Program-made: the position numbers and the translations under genes | Shown here: one piece after another, positions 48,707 to 57,261 of the stretch | Layout of the letters: every line of letters begins with the position of its first letter | Numbering within the stretch: position 1 is the stretch's first letter | The notes under the pieces: generated by a model | The model's database searches: none | What the model saw: only the letters and a program-made list of their open reading frames with translations | What the model was told of the DNA's origin: nothing | NCBI RefSeq assembly: GCF_010731615.1 | Contig: NZ_AP022618.1 | Span: 930,001 to 994,000 of the forward strand | From: Mycolicibacterium insubricum | GTDB lineage: Bacteria > Actinomycetota > Actinomycetes > Mycobacteriales > Mycobacteriaceae | DNA length: 64,000 bases | Direction of reading: 5' to 3'

Positions 48707-48875
48707 TGGCCCTCCGTGTCGGTCGCCTCACCTTAGCTTCGGTGGCGGTAACGAGTCGGCTTCCAGCGGCGATGGCACCGGTAGACAGGAACGTGTTTGA
48801 CTGGAACCGAACCTAAAGGGAAATGCAGCCGGTGTTGTCGCCGTGCTGCCGTTGGGATGTTCAGGGGCGTAGCGC

Positions 48876-50912
48876 ATGGATGTGATGCTGGGGGTGGCGG
48901 TCGACGGTGACCGTGGGCAGATCGCAATGCTCGACGCGGGACCCGGCCATGCCGTCATCGACGAGGCCGTTGTGCTGCTCGGTGAGCAGTCCGTCGACGA
49001 GCTGATCGCGCGGCTGGTCGCCACCGACCGCAGCCTCGGCGACGACGGCCACCGGCTGGTTTCCACCCGCGTGTGCTGCGAGGATCCCGACGTGGCCGCC
49101 GCGATCAGCGGCGGGCTGACCACCGCCGGGCTGGCCAACGTCGCCGCGGTGTCGGCGAGCGAAGCCGTCAGCGGGGCGATGCCCGTGCACGGCGAGACCG
49201 CGGCGCTGTCGCTGGGCACCGGATCGCTGGCACAGGAGGTCGCCCTCACCGGGGCGTCGGAGTCTCTGCTGTCCGCCGAAGCGTCCGCCGCGACCGGCAT
49301 GGCGCCGGCCGTCGACGTGATGGCGACCGGAGTGGCCCCGGTGGTCGACTCCGGCGCGACATCGATGGCGCCGGCCATGGATTCGGACGCGACCTCGATG
49401 GCACCCGCGACCGGGGACGAGACGATGGTCGTCCCGGCCGGCACCGACCCGCTGCTCAACACCGAACGCCAGCAGCTGGCCTACTCGCTGGATCCCGACC
49501 TGGAACCCGCCGGCGAGGCGACCGCCTACGGACCGGCCGCTGCCGCCGAAGCCGGGTACGTGGACACCGGCTACGGCGACTACGACGACTACGGCTACGA
49601 GGATGGCTACGAGGAAGAGCCCGAACAGCGCGACCGCCGACCGCTGCTGATCGGCAGCACCGTGGCCGCGTTCATGATCGTCGGCTTCGCCACCCTGGCC
49701 GTCAGCGTCGCCGTCAGCATCAAACCGACGTCGTCTTCACAGGCGCTGCGGCTGCAGGACGACGCGGTACCCGGCAAGTACTTCCCGGTCGCCCCCGGTC
49801 AGGGCGTGCAGCCCGACGGCAACGCCTGGACGATGATCGAGGAGGCCCCCGCGACCGGCGCCGCGGTCGGCACCCCCGCGGTGCGGACCTTCCAGCCGCT
49901 GGCGCTGGGACCCAGCACGCAGACCGCAGCCCAGACCGCGGCGCAGACCGTTCGGGTCTATCCCGACGGCGCGATGACCGTCGGCGGGGCACCGGTGCCC
50001 GCGGTGACCCCGGCGGTCCCCACCCCCGGCACCAATGTCGGTGTCGGTGCCATCGGCGCGGTTCCCGGGGTGATCGTGCCCCAGGCGCCGCTACTGACCT
50101 CGCTGATCATCGGCAATGTGCTGCGCGAGGCTGTGCAGCTAGGCCCGATGAACCCGAACAACTACAACACGCCGCCCGGGTGGAACACGAAGCCCAAGCC
50201 CGGTGACCAGTTCAACGTCGACCCGTCCGGGTCCTCGGGAGCATCGACGCCGGGGGTGTCGTCGCCGGAGAACAAGCCGGAGTCCAGCGTGAGTTCGCCG
50301 TCTAGCCCGGGGGAGTCGCCGGAGAGCTCACCGGCCTCGCCCTCGGCGTCGTCGGAGGCGTCCCCGACCCCGAGCACCCGCGCCTCCGAGAGCGAGACGA
50401 CGCCGTCGACGAGGGCGAGCGAGTCCTCGACGAAGCAGTCGGAGCCGGAATCCACCGCGAACAGCACGCCCAAGGCGTCGGAGTCGGTGCCCAGTAGTGC
50501 GAGCCGGAGCGCGGAGCAGTCCCCGGCGGAATCGCCGGTGCAGTCACCGGTCCAGTCTCCGGTCCACGAGAGCCCGGCCGTGGAGTCCCCCGCCGAGTCT
50601 CCCGCGGTGCAGTCGCCGGCCGTGCAGTCTCCGGCGGCCGCCTCCCCGGTGGAGCAGGCGCCGGCCTCAGTCGAGCAGGCGCCGGTGGTGCATTCGCCGG
50701 TCCAGCAGGCTCCGGTGCAGCAGCAACAGCAGGCCCCGGTTCAGCAGTCGGTTCAGGAAGCCCCGGCCGAAGCCCCCAGCCGCTCGGGCCGCAGCCCCTC
50801 CGTCTCTCTGCCCACGACGGAATCCTCCGGTGGCGGGATCTTCGGCGGCGGTAGCGGTAGCGGCGGATACGGCCGCGGTGGTGGCATCTTCGGCGGCGGC
50901 TCCGGCAACTGA
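48876..50912 (+). CDS. DUF7159-like membrane protein with Ser/Pro/Gln-rich external tail
   Basis: A protein of 678 residues. The first 110 residues (MDVMLGVAVDGDRGQIAMLD and onward) form an actin/Hsp70-like fragment shared with the protein at 55.4-57.1 kb. An acidic Tyr-rich stretch (GYGDYDDYGYEDGYEEEPEQ, about 230-250) precedes a TM helix at about 260-282 (IGSTVAAFMIVGFATLAVSV). The external half is low complexity: Ser/Pro-rich with SPVQSPVQSPV and SPAVQSPAVQSP repeats, a Gln run and a Gly-rich end with two GGGIFGGGSG copies. DUF7159 is a tentative name; function unknown. ATG 48876 is used. Confidence 0.75.
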   Translation: MDVMLGVAVDGDRGQIAMLDAGPGHAVIDEAVVLLGEQSVDELIARLVATDRSLGDDGHRLVSTRVCCEDPDVAAAISGGLTTAGLANVAAVSASEAVSGAMPVHGETAALSLGTGSLAQEVALTGASESLLSAEASAATGMAPAVDVMATGVAPVVDSGATSMAPAMDSDATSMAPATGDETMVVPAGTDPLLNTERQQLAYSLDPDLEPAGEATAYGPAAAAEAGYVDTGYGDYDDYGYEDGYEEEPEQRDRRPLLIGSTVAAFMIVGFATLAVSVAVSIKPTSSSQALRLQDDAVPGKYFPVAPGQGVQPDGNAWTMIEEAPATGAAVGTPAVRTFQPLALGPSTQTAAQTAAQTVRVYPDGAMTVGGAPVPAVTPAVPTPGTNVGVGAIGAVPGVIVPQAPLLTSLIIGNVLREAVQLGPMNPNNYNTPPGWNTKPKPGDQFNVDPSGSSGASTPGVSSPENKPESSVSSPSSPGESPESSPASPSASSEASPTPSTRASESETTPSTRASESSTKQSEPESTANSTPKASESVPSSASRSAEQSPAESPVQSPVQSPVHESPAVESPAESPAVQSPAVQSPAAASPVEQAPASVEQAPVVHSPVQQAPVQQQQQAPVQQSVQEAPAEAPSRSGRSPSVSLPTTESSGGGIFGGGSGSGGYGRGGGIFGGGSGN

Positions 50913-50927
50913 GCCGCCAATGACAAG

Positions 50928-50959
50928 AGCCGCGACTCCTTCTCGGGGATGTCGCGGCT
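50928..50959 (+). terminator. Likely transcription terminator after the DUF7159 gene
   Basis: AGCCGCGAC (50928-50936) and GTCGCGGCT (50951-50959) form a perfect nine-pair stem with a 14-base loop, 15 bases after the stop. No T-run follows, as is common in mycobacteria. Confidence 0.6.
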
Positions 50960-50965
50960 GGGGTC

Positions 50966-51011
50966 TGTGGAGCCAATGACGGGAATCGAACCCGCGTATT
51001 CAGCATGGGAA
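50966..51011. repeat. Distal attachment-site copy (tRNA-Gly 3' fragment)
   Basis: A copy of the 3' half of tRNA-Gly, from the CCA side through the anticodon loop, with differences at two positions from the real gene at 53447-53492. After 51011 the similarity stops, so this is not a functional tRNA. Confidence 0.8.
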
Positions 51012-51200
51012 TTTGCTGTAGATAAATCAATACTGTTCAGATAGATAATAATAGTTAGCTACAGGGACAATCAAATCGCTGATAGGGCGCGGTATCGGGT
51101 CACCGTTGCGAACCATCGGACGCGCGGTGCGACCCGCTGCAAACCCGCTGGTGACGGCCGAATGACGGTCGATCCCAGCAAACTCGAGGTGTGCCGGTAG

Positions 51201-51542
51201 CCGGTCCGTCACCAGACGTTCTATAAGGCCGTGTTCCGGCCCGCCGTGGCCCGTGCGAACCGCCTTGGCGGGGATTCGTCGGAATCGGCCAAATCGTCGC
51301 CGGTGCTGCCGCCAGCGCACAAGCTCCACGCGCTGCGGCACACCTACGCCAGTTTGTGCGTTTGCGGCCGGAATCCCGCCGTTGCAGCTTCGCGCTTCAT
51401 GGGACACGCGAAGGTGACGACGACTCTGGCGATCTACACGCACCTGTTCGATGACCATCACGCCGAGACGATTGCCGCGCTGGAAGCGATGAGCCGCCCG
51501 ACCGATGCGCCGAACGTCACACCGCTGCGGCGGCGGGGTTAG
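51201..51542 (+). pseudogene. Tyrosine-recombinase (phage integrase) remnant, C-terminal part
   Basis: About 113 codons of the catalytic domain remain. HKLHALRHTYASL gives the H-x-x-R box, MGHAKVTTTLAIYTHLF gives the His and the nucleophile Tyr, and HQTFYKAVFRPAVARANRLG leads in. A TAG at 51198 closes the frame upstream and the arm-binding and first-Arg regions are missing, so it should be inactive. A GTG at 51231 could still start a 103-residue fragment. It presumably inserted the island at tRNA-Gly. Its end overlaps the convergent DUF4411 gene by four bases. Confidence 0.85.
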
Positions 51543-52024
51543 TTGGCACAGACGAACTTTGCGCCCTCTGACCGCAGCATCGTGAATGGGTCAACACAAT
51601 TGACGCCAATCGCAGTGCAAGCATCGGGTATCAGAATGCGCTTCTTTGCATTCGGCTGTGATCGCTCGTGCGTGACAACCGTGTGCGAATGGGCGTGTGC
51701 AAAGGCCACAAGCGGGTAGTCCGCACCGGCTAAGAAAGTGTTGACAGCCGCACCGGTAAACGTTCCTGAATTCGCCCAGGTACTAAGCGTCTGCATGCTC
51801 GCCTGCACTGGCGGGTCAAGCGCTACAAATAAGCCGCTGTTCGTTGTTGCCCACTTGGACAGCTCATCCTTGCCGGCGTCTAGCTCTTTTTTCACATCGG
51901 CGATACTGCATAGCGAACCATCGTTGTTCTGTTCAACGAGCCAATCCCAGAAGCCTGGAGCGAAGTCTAGTCCGTAGTGCCGATTTTTGGCATCAATGAA
52001 TACGTTGGCATCGATTACGTACAT
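51539..52024 (-). CDS. DUF4411 PIN-like protein, candidate toxin
   Basis: A protein of 161 residues. The N-terminus MYVIDANVFIDAKNRHYGLD has the first acidic residue of the PIN nuclease fold (ViDaN), and later acidic residues occur at ADVKKELDAGKDEL, AGADYPLVAFA and LIPDACTAIGV. This is the DUF4411 pattern. It lies two bases after the ImmA/IrrE-like gene. The pair recalls Rv2515c-Rv2514c of M. tuberculosis, regarded as toxin-antitoxin-like. Ribonuclease activity is inferred from the fold. Confidence 0.85.
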   Translation of the reverse strand: MYVIDANVFIDAKNRHYGLDFAPGFWDWLVEQNNDGSLCSIADVKKELDAGKDELSKWATTNSGLFVALDPPVQASMQTLSTWANSGTFTGAAVNTFLAGADYPLVAFAHAHSHTVVTHERSQPNAKKRILIPDACTAIGVNCVDPFTMLRSEGAKFVCAN

Positions 52025-52026
52025 GG

Positions 52027-53184
52027 CTACATTGCCCCCACGTGCTCGCCGAGCTGAACGAATGTTTCATGCTTGCGTGTGCCCACCAATCGGTATGCAT
52101 CGCGGAACAGTGTGTTTCCCGCTAAGGCATCACTGATGACGGCATGGGCGAACCGTTGGCTTACGCGGAGTGGCTGTGTATTGTAAAAATTTCCACCGCC
52201 ATCGCCTTGTCGGCTTGCCAAAATCGCCAAAATCCGGTCGCGTTCAGCGATATAGCGACTGCGAAAGTTGTCCCATTCGATTAGGCCCGCATCGAAGATT
52301 CGTCTAAGGGCCACCAGTGTGCTGACCTTATATGCACGCGCCAACCGGTCGAGTTCTTCGGCGTCAAATGGCGGTCGTGGTCGGAAACTTGCCAGAGGAA
52401 TTAGCACCTCAGCGGCGACGCTATTGCACCACCGTTCAATTTCATCATTCGCCGGGCTATCGAGCGTGCTGTTTGTGAGTGCGGTTTGTCCAAGCCAGAT
52501 GTGGGCAACTTCATGAATCAGCGTGAATATTTGGGCCGCTTTCGTATCGGCACCATTGACGAAAATCAGCGGTGCCAATGGATCGGCCAGTGCAAATCCA
52601 CGAAATTCTTCAGGATCAAGGACGCGATGTGTGTTGTTCCCGACGATTCCGCTAACCATCACGAGGATACCGGTGTCTTCGGTAGTATCGATTAAGCGGC
52701 GCAGAGCCTCAGACCAAGAACGGTCGCGGGCACGGTCTTCTGTCGTAAATTGTAGGCGGCGACGGATTTTATCGGCCGTGGTCGCTATGGAGTCGTCGGT
52801 GGTTACACTGCCAACAAAGTCCAGTTCGTCGTAGTCCTGGATTCGTGCATAGTGTTGGTACCACTCTTGGCGTTGCTCGCAGAGGTAGATAGTTTCGAGA
52901 AGGTCGGGACTAGGGTTCGCGATCGCCGTGTCACCAATTGTACGGAAATCGGGTATCGGCACCGTTTCTACAGGGGGCTCTGCCAGTAGCAGCATCCCCA
53001 GAGGCGCATGGGTGTAATTGGCGAATTTCTGCAATTCGTTGTACGTGGGTTTTTTCTCTCGTGTTTCCCACAATGGTAGATCGCGGAACGCGCGCTGCGC
53101 ATAGATCTTCTCGCGGTCAAGTCTGGACCGTTCAATAGCCCAGTCCAGAAGGGCTGGCTCGACGTCAACCCGATATGTCGCCAT
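52027..53184 (-). CDS. ImmA/IrrE-like zinc metallopeptidase, partner of the DUF4411 protein
   Basis: A protein of 385 residues. The zinc motif HExxH is LIHEVAHIW (His224, Glu225, His228); a second motif region DEIERWCNSVAAEVLIP follows, as in the ImmA/IrrE (DUF955) family. The N-terminal region (ALLDWAIERSRLDREKIYAQ, then PTYNELQKFANYTHAPLGML) resembles a divergent XRE-type helix-turn-helix. Such proteins cleave or sense regulators in mobile elements and often pair with a PIN-like toxin. ATG 53184 was chosen because the domain starts directly after it; a longer open frame to 53322 looks non-coding. Codon use is less GC-rich than that of the neighbours. Confidence 0.88.
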   Translation of the reverse strand: MATYRVDVEPALLDWAIERSRLDREKIYAQRAFRDLPLWETREKKPTYNELQKFANYTHAPLGMLLLAEPPVETVPIPDFRTIGDTAIANPSPDLLETIYLCEQRQEWYQHYARIQDYDELDFVGSVTTDDSIATTADKIRRRLQFTTEDRARDRSWSEALRRLIDTTEDTGILVMVSGIVGNNTHRVLDPEEFRGFALADPLAPLIFVNGADTKAAQIFTLIHEVAHIWLGQTALTNSTLDSPANDEIERWCNSVAAEVLIPLASFRPRPPFDAEELDRLARAYKVSTLVALRRIFDAGLIEWDNFRSRYIAERDRILAILASRQGDGGGNFYNTQPLRVSQRFAHAVISDALAGNTLFRDAYRLVGTRKHETFVQLGEHVGAM

Positions 53185-53446
53185 TGGACTTGCCCCCTTC
53201 CCTCTACGGCTTGGGCGGATTATGCCATCACAAGCTTGGCGTCGGCGCGGTATCAACCTTGTGGCGAGCGCGTCCGAAGTGGGCGGGTGCCCCGCGTTCG
53301 TCATTGCCAACCATCGTCGCATCTACCTGTGACAACGCAGCAAACGTTCTCCGGCGGATGGTTCCGCCGACCCACGGTCAAACGACGGTCAAGATCGACC
53401 TGATGGGGTGGTTGAGATCTCGATACAAGCCGCTTACCGGCGGTTT

Positions 53447-53492
53447 TGTGGAGCCGATGACGGGAATCGAACCCGCGTATTCAGCTTGGGAA
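53447..53492. repeat. Proximal attachment-site copy, within the intact tRNA-Gly
   Basis: The 46-bp counterpart of 50966-51011, covering the CCA end to the anticodon loop of the functional tRNA gene. Nearby, at about 53376-53394, ACGGTC occurs twice in the island (CACGGTCAAACGACGGTCAAG); a related GACGGTC lies near the other end (about 51166), possible integrase arm sites. Confidence 0.75.
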
Positions 53493-53522
53493 GCTGATGT
53501 TCTGCCATTGAACTACATCGGC
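53449..53522 (-). tRNA. tRNA-Gly (anticodon CCC)
   Basis: The minus strand folds as a standard tRNA: acceptor GCCGATG/CATCGGC, D-arm TAGTTCAATGGCAGAACA, anticodon stem TCAGC/GCTGA with loop TTCCCAA (anticodon CCC), T-arm CGGGT-TCGATTC-CCG and encoded CCA. It is intact and serves as the insertion site of the adjacent island. Confidence 0.95.
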
Positions 53523-53542
53523 GTGGTGCGGGACACAGGCTA

Positions 53543-54406
53543 TCAAACGACCTTGCGTCGGCGCGGCCCGCGGTGGTGGCCGCTGCGGATGGCCGACAGG
53601 ATGATCTCCTCGGTTCGCTGCCAGTCATAGACCACGTCCTCGTAGGTCAGTCGCATGTGCAGCAGACCCTGGCGGGCCGCCTGCTGGTCTCGGTGGCGGT
53701 CGGTGCGGAACTCGGCAGGTCCCAGGTGATAGGTGAGGCTGTCGGCCTCGATGATCAGCCGATCGCCGGCCAGCAGATCGACATGACCCACCTCGGGGAT
53801 CTCCACCTGCAGATCCACCTTGACGCGCTTGCTGCGCAGTCGCAGCCGGACCATCGTCTCGGTGCCCGAGGCCGCGCGAGCATCGCAGAGGTCCAGGGCG
53901 CGGCGGATGTATCCGGGTGCGCCCTGGAAAGCCGACTCGACCTCGGTCGGGGTCAGGATCTCGGCGATCGGCTCCCCGGACATCGCGCGGAGTGAGGTGT
54001 TCAGTAGCGAGTCGCACACCACGGTGATGCCCTCGGGGTCCAGGCAGCGCAGCGCATGCCGCAAGGCGGTCAGCGGATCGTCGATGGCCGCCAACACCGG
54101 CTCGGGCCTGCTGAACTGTCGGCAGAAGCGGCCGGGGCGGGCAGCGTGGGCCCGATGACCACCTCGGACGTGCAGCTTCTGGTGGTGGGGCGGGATCCAA
54201 ACGTTGTGGCGAGCGAGGGCCGGCAGACAGCTGAGTGCGCCTCCTCTTCTCACCGCCTCGACCGCGTCAGGCTCCGCGCCGCCTACGGCGTACCAACCGT
54301 GGTTGACCTGGGTAAACCGGCCGTTGCGCAGGCCCTGGCGCAGGGCACTGCGAGTCACGCCCCTCCGCTGCCACTCCGCCCACGGATGTACGCCCGGATC
54401 TTCCAT
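53543..54406 (-). CDS. AbiEi-type winged-helix protein with DUF559/Vsr-like nuclease fold
   Basis: A protein of about 287 residues. The N-terminal 45 residues (HPWAEWQRRGVTRSALRQGL, then NGRFTQVNHGWYAV) are the winged-helix domain of AbiEi-type antitoxins. The C-terminal part (VDLQVEIPEVGHVDLLAGDR, then LIIEADSLTYHLGP and FRTDRHRDQQAARQGLLHMR) is the DUF559 Vsr-like fold, including the D...E-x-D pattern. No AbiEii toxin is adjacent. Proteins of this kind are common in mycobacteria; function is not proven. ATG 54406 fits the domain start; GTG 54466 is an alternative. It lies outside the att repeats, 20 bases from the tRNA 5' end. Confidence 0.75.
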   Translation of the reverse strand: MEDPGVHPWAEWQRRGVTRSALRQGLRNGRFTQVNHGWYAVGGAEPDAVEAVRRGGALSCLPALARHNVWIPPHHQKLHVRGGHRAHAARPGRFCRQFSRPEPVLAAIDDPLTALRHALRCLDPEGITVVCDSLLNTSLRAMSGEPIAEILTPTEVESAFQGAPGYIRRALDLCDARAASGTETMVRLRLRSKRVKVDLQVEIPEVGHVDLLAGDRLIIEADSLTYHLGPAEFRTDRHRDQQAARQGLLHMRLTYEDVVYDWQRTEEIILSAIRSGHHRGPRRRKVV

Positions 54407-54657
54407 GGGTTGAGTGTCGAACAGGTGCCGCGGCGGCCTCAGTCGGCGATCCACAGGCGTCTCCACGCGTGTGGAGTACCGAAAGTTGACGATGTAGACG
54501 CTTCATCCGGATAGTCCGGGCGCAGGCTCTCCACTGTCAACATTCAGTACTCATCGGCGGGGTATCTACGCCGCGGCGGCCAAAATGAGCGCCAGGTGGA
54601 CCCGGAAACCGGCATGCATCCGCCCGGTGAGCCCCAACGGCCCGATACGCTCCTGGG

Positions 54658-55227
54658 GTGCTGCTCTCCGACCGCGACATCCGCGCCGAGATCGCTTCCG
54701 GCCGCCTGGGCATCGACCCGTTCGACGACACTCTGGTCCAGCCGTCGAGTGTCGACGTCCGCCTCGACAGCCTGTTCCGGGTGTTCAACAACACCCGCTA
54801 CACCCACATCGACCCGGCGATCCGCCAGGACGACTTGACCACGCTGGTCGAACCCAAGGAAGGCGAGCCGTTCGTGCTGCACCCGGGCGAATTCGTGCTC
54901 GGGGCCACCCTGGAACGCTGCAGCCTGCCCGATGACCTGGCCGGCCGTCTGGAGGGCAAATCCTCCCTGGGCCGCCTGGGCCTGCTGACCCACTCCACGG
55001 CGGGGTTCATCGATCCGGGCTTCTCCGGACACATCACCCTGGAGCTGTCCAATGTTGCCAATCTGCCCATCACGCTGTGGCCGGGCATGAAGATCGGCCA
55101 GCTTTGCCTGCTGCGGCTGACCAGCCCCGCCGAACACCCCTACGGCAGCGCCAGCACGGGCTCGAAATACCAGGGTCAGCGCGGCCCGACCCCGTCCAAG
55201 TCGTACCTGAACTTCCGCCACTCCTGA
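54658..55227 (+). CDS. dcd: dCTP deaminase
   Basis: A protein of 189 residues. The start [20 protein letters not shown] and the active-site region [18 protein letters not shown] (catalytic Glu in the last part), with [12 protein letters not shown] before it, are characteristic of dCTP deaminase; it matches Rv0321. It makes dUTP (and in some actinobacteria dUMP directly) from dCTP for dTTP synthesis. GTG 54658 gives the family length. Confidence 0.96.
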   Translation: MLLSDRDIRAEIASGRLGIDPFDDTLVQPSSVDVRLDSLFRVFNNTRYTHIDPAIRQDDLTTLVEPKEGEPFVLHPGEFVLGATLERCSLPDDLAGRLEGKSSLGRLGLLTHSTAGFIDPGFSGHITLELSNVANLPITLWPGMKIGQLCLLRLTSPAEHPYGSASTGSKYQGQRGPTPSKSYLNFRHS

Positions 55228-55415
55228 GCCTCGCCGCATAGCCCGCACACAGCCTCCTTAGCTAGGCTCGACACCGGCTCGCGGGGGCGTAACGTGGTCC
55301 GTATCTCAAACGCGGGCGGTAACGCCGCGGCGGTCCGGGCCGATCAATCCGGTAGTCGCGCGCAGCCGACCCGGAATACGAAACGAATGACGCAGCTAAG
55401 GATCTTGGAGGGGTA

Positions 55416-57125
55416 GTGGACATCGTACTCGGTGTGTCGCTGACGCCGACGACGGTCCGAATGGTCCTGGTCGAAGGTGAAAATGCCGACGGCGTCACCC
55501 TCGATCATGATGTCATCGCGATCCTCGCCGACGAGGATATGGCAAATCCGGTCGGCCCGGCCGAGCAGGTCATCGCCGCGATCGAGGCCACCCGCGACGC
55601 CGCAGTGGACGGCGGGCACAGCCTGGTCAGCATCGGTGTGACTTGGCGTGACCACGATGCCGCCGCCGACCTCAGCGCCGCCCTGCGCCGGCACGGCATC
55701 GACGACGTCATGCTGGTCTCGGAGCTGCACGCCGCCGGCGCGCTGGCGGTGGCTGCCGGTGCGGCCATGGACTACCAGCGCACCGCCCTGATGTTCCTCG
55801 AGCGCGACACCGCCACCGTCTCGGTCGTCGACAACGCCGACGGTTCGATCATCAAGGTGCAGCGCGCGCAGTTGCACACCGCCGACGCCGTCGCCGAGCT
55901 GTGCGACATGCTCGCCGGGCTGCAAGACCTCGACGTCGCCCCGGACGGGGTGTTCGTGGTCGGTTCCGGGGTGAACCTGGCGGCCATCAAGCTCAATCTG
56001 GAGTCGGCGACGACCCTGACGGTCAACACCCCGGGCGAACCCGAGCTCGCACTCGCCCGCGGCGCCGCACTGGCCAGCACCCAGGCGCCGGCGTTCGAGG
56101 CCTCGACCGCCGGTCTGGCCTACGCGCTGGCCGAGGAAGGTACGACGGCGGGCCGCGCCTATGTGGCGGCACTGGCCGCCGCCGACGCGGGCGCCATCGC
56201 CGCGGCCGGGGTGTCCGCCGACGCGGTCACCAAGGTTGGGCCCGCTGACGTGCAGCAGCTCGCCTACAGCGCGGTTGACGATGCCGACGACGAGGCGTTC
56301 GACGCCGCGTTGCGCGCGGCCGTCGAAGACCTCGGCGAACTCGACGAGCCCGAACTCGACGGCGAGGAAGCCACCGAGGCCGAACGCAAGCCGTTCCTGC
56401 TGGTCGGCAGCGCGCTGACCTCGGTGTTCGTCATCGGCATCGCCGCGCTCGCGGTGTCGCTGGTGGTTGCGATCAGCCCCACCGCCAAACAGGACGCAGA
56501 GCCGCCACAGGCAGCGGCCCCGGCCCAGACGGTGCCGGCCGAGGCGCCCGCCGTCCCCGAGCGCGCCGCCGATCCGGCCCCGGCCGCCACCCCGGCCCCG
56601 GCCCCCGTCGCACAAGTCCAGACACCGGTCCCGCAGGCGCCGCGCACCGTCGCCGCCCAGGCACAGACCCCGGTCGTCCAGGCACCGGTACACACCCCCG
56701 CCCCGGTCGCGGTTCCGACCCAGGAGGCCGCGCCGACCAAGGAGGTCGTGGCACCCGTGGTGGCCCCGGTTGTCGCGCCGGTCCCCGAAGCCGTCACCAC
56801 CCCGGCGCCCGCAGCCACCCCGGCTCCGGCGGCCGCCCCGGTCCCGGTCGCCGAAACCCCCGCGGCCCCGTCGTCGGTTCCGCAACCCGGCTTCTACCCC
56901 GGTAACAGCGATTACGGCCGCCAGTACCCGCAGCAGCAGTACCCGTCCTATCCCTCGCAGCGATATCCGTCCCAGCAGTACCCGTCGCAGCGCAGCTACC
57001 CGTCGTGGGACCCGCCGCAGCAGTACTACCCGGACAACGGGCGTGGGCGCGGCAGCGAGTCCAAACGCGGGCATGGCAGTGTCATTCCGTTGATCCCGCT
57101 GCCGTGGCCGTTCAACGGCCGGTGA
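55416..57125 (+). CDS. DUF7159-like membrane protein with Ala/Pro-rich external tail
   Basis: A protein of 569 residues, related to the one at 48.9-50.9 kb. The N-terminal 250 residues (MDIVLGVSLTPTTVRMVLVE, AALMFLERDTATVSVVD-type strands, then GVFVVGSGVNLAAIKLNLES) look like an actin/Hsp70-type half that has kept the nucleotide-fold strands. A TM helix follows at about 330-352 (ALTSVFVIGIAALAVSLVVA). The external part is Ala/Pro/Val-rich (APAPVAQVQTPVPQAP) and ends in Tyr/Gln/Pro repeats (QYPSYPSQRYPSQQYPSQRS). Function unknown. GTG 55416 follows GGAGGGG. Confidence 0.78.
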   Translation: MDIVLGVSLTPTTVRMVLVEGENADGVTLDHDVIAILADEDMANPVGPAEQVIAAIEATRDAAVDGGHSLVSIGVTWRDHDAAADLSAALRRHGIDDVMLVSELHAAGALAVAAGAAMDYQRTALMFLERDTATVSVVDNADGSIIKVQRAQLHTADAVAELCDMLAGLQDLDVAPDGVFVVGSGVNLAAIKLNLESATTLTVNTPGEPELALARGAALASTQAPAFEASTAGLAYALAEEGTTAGRAYVAALAAADAGAIAAAGVSADAVTKVGPADVQQLAYSAVDDADDEAFDAALRAAVEDLGELDEPELDGEEATEAERKPFLLVGSALTSVFVIGIAALAVSLVVAISPTAKQDAEPPQAAAPAQTVPAEAPAVPERAADPAPAATPAPAPVAQVQTPVPQAPRTVAAQAQTPVVQAPVHTPAPVAVPTQEAAPTKEVVAPVVAPVVAPVPEAVTTPAPAATPAPAAAPVPVAETPAAPSSVPQPGFYPGNSDYGRQYPQQQYPSYPSQRYPSQQYPSQRSYPSWDPPQQYYPDNGRGRGSESKRGHGSVIPLIPLPWPFNGR

Positions 57126-57261
57126 CCGATGTCACCGCGCTGATATTGCCGCTGGTCACACGCGCCGATAGCGGCCGAAACACCTCGCCGGTCACCTGAC
57201 GTTCGTTCCCCGCTTGCGCGGATGTCGCCGCCCCAACACACCGGGCGCATACAAAGGCGTC

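Larger units (their letters stand above)
50966..53492. mobile_element. Small tRNA-Gly-inserted genomic island with integrase remnant and ImmA/DUF4411 module
   Basis: A 46-bp stretch from the 3' part of tRNA-Gly is repeated at both ends (50966-51011 and 53447-53492, 44 of 46 identical), as left by tyrosine-integrase insertion into a tRNA gene. Between them lie an N-terminally truncated integrase and a two-gene ImmA/IrrE-DUF4411 unit. The interior is visibly less GC-rich than the flanks. The island can no longer move by itself because the integrase is broken. Confidence 0.8.

Noticed and set aside
50966-51011. A second tRNA-Gly gene
   Set aside because: Only the 3' part is present and the other half of the anticodon stem, D-arm and acceptor strand are missing; it is an attachment-site copy.
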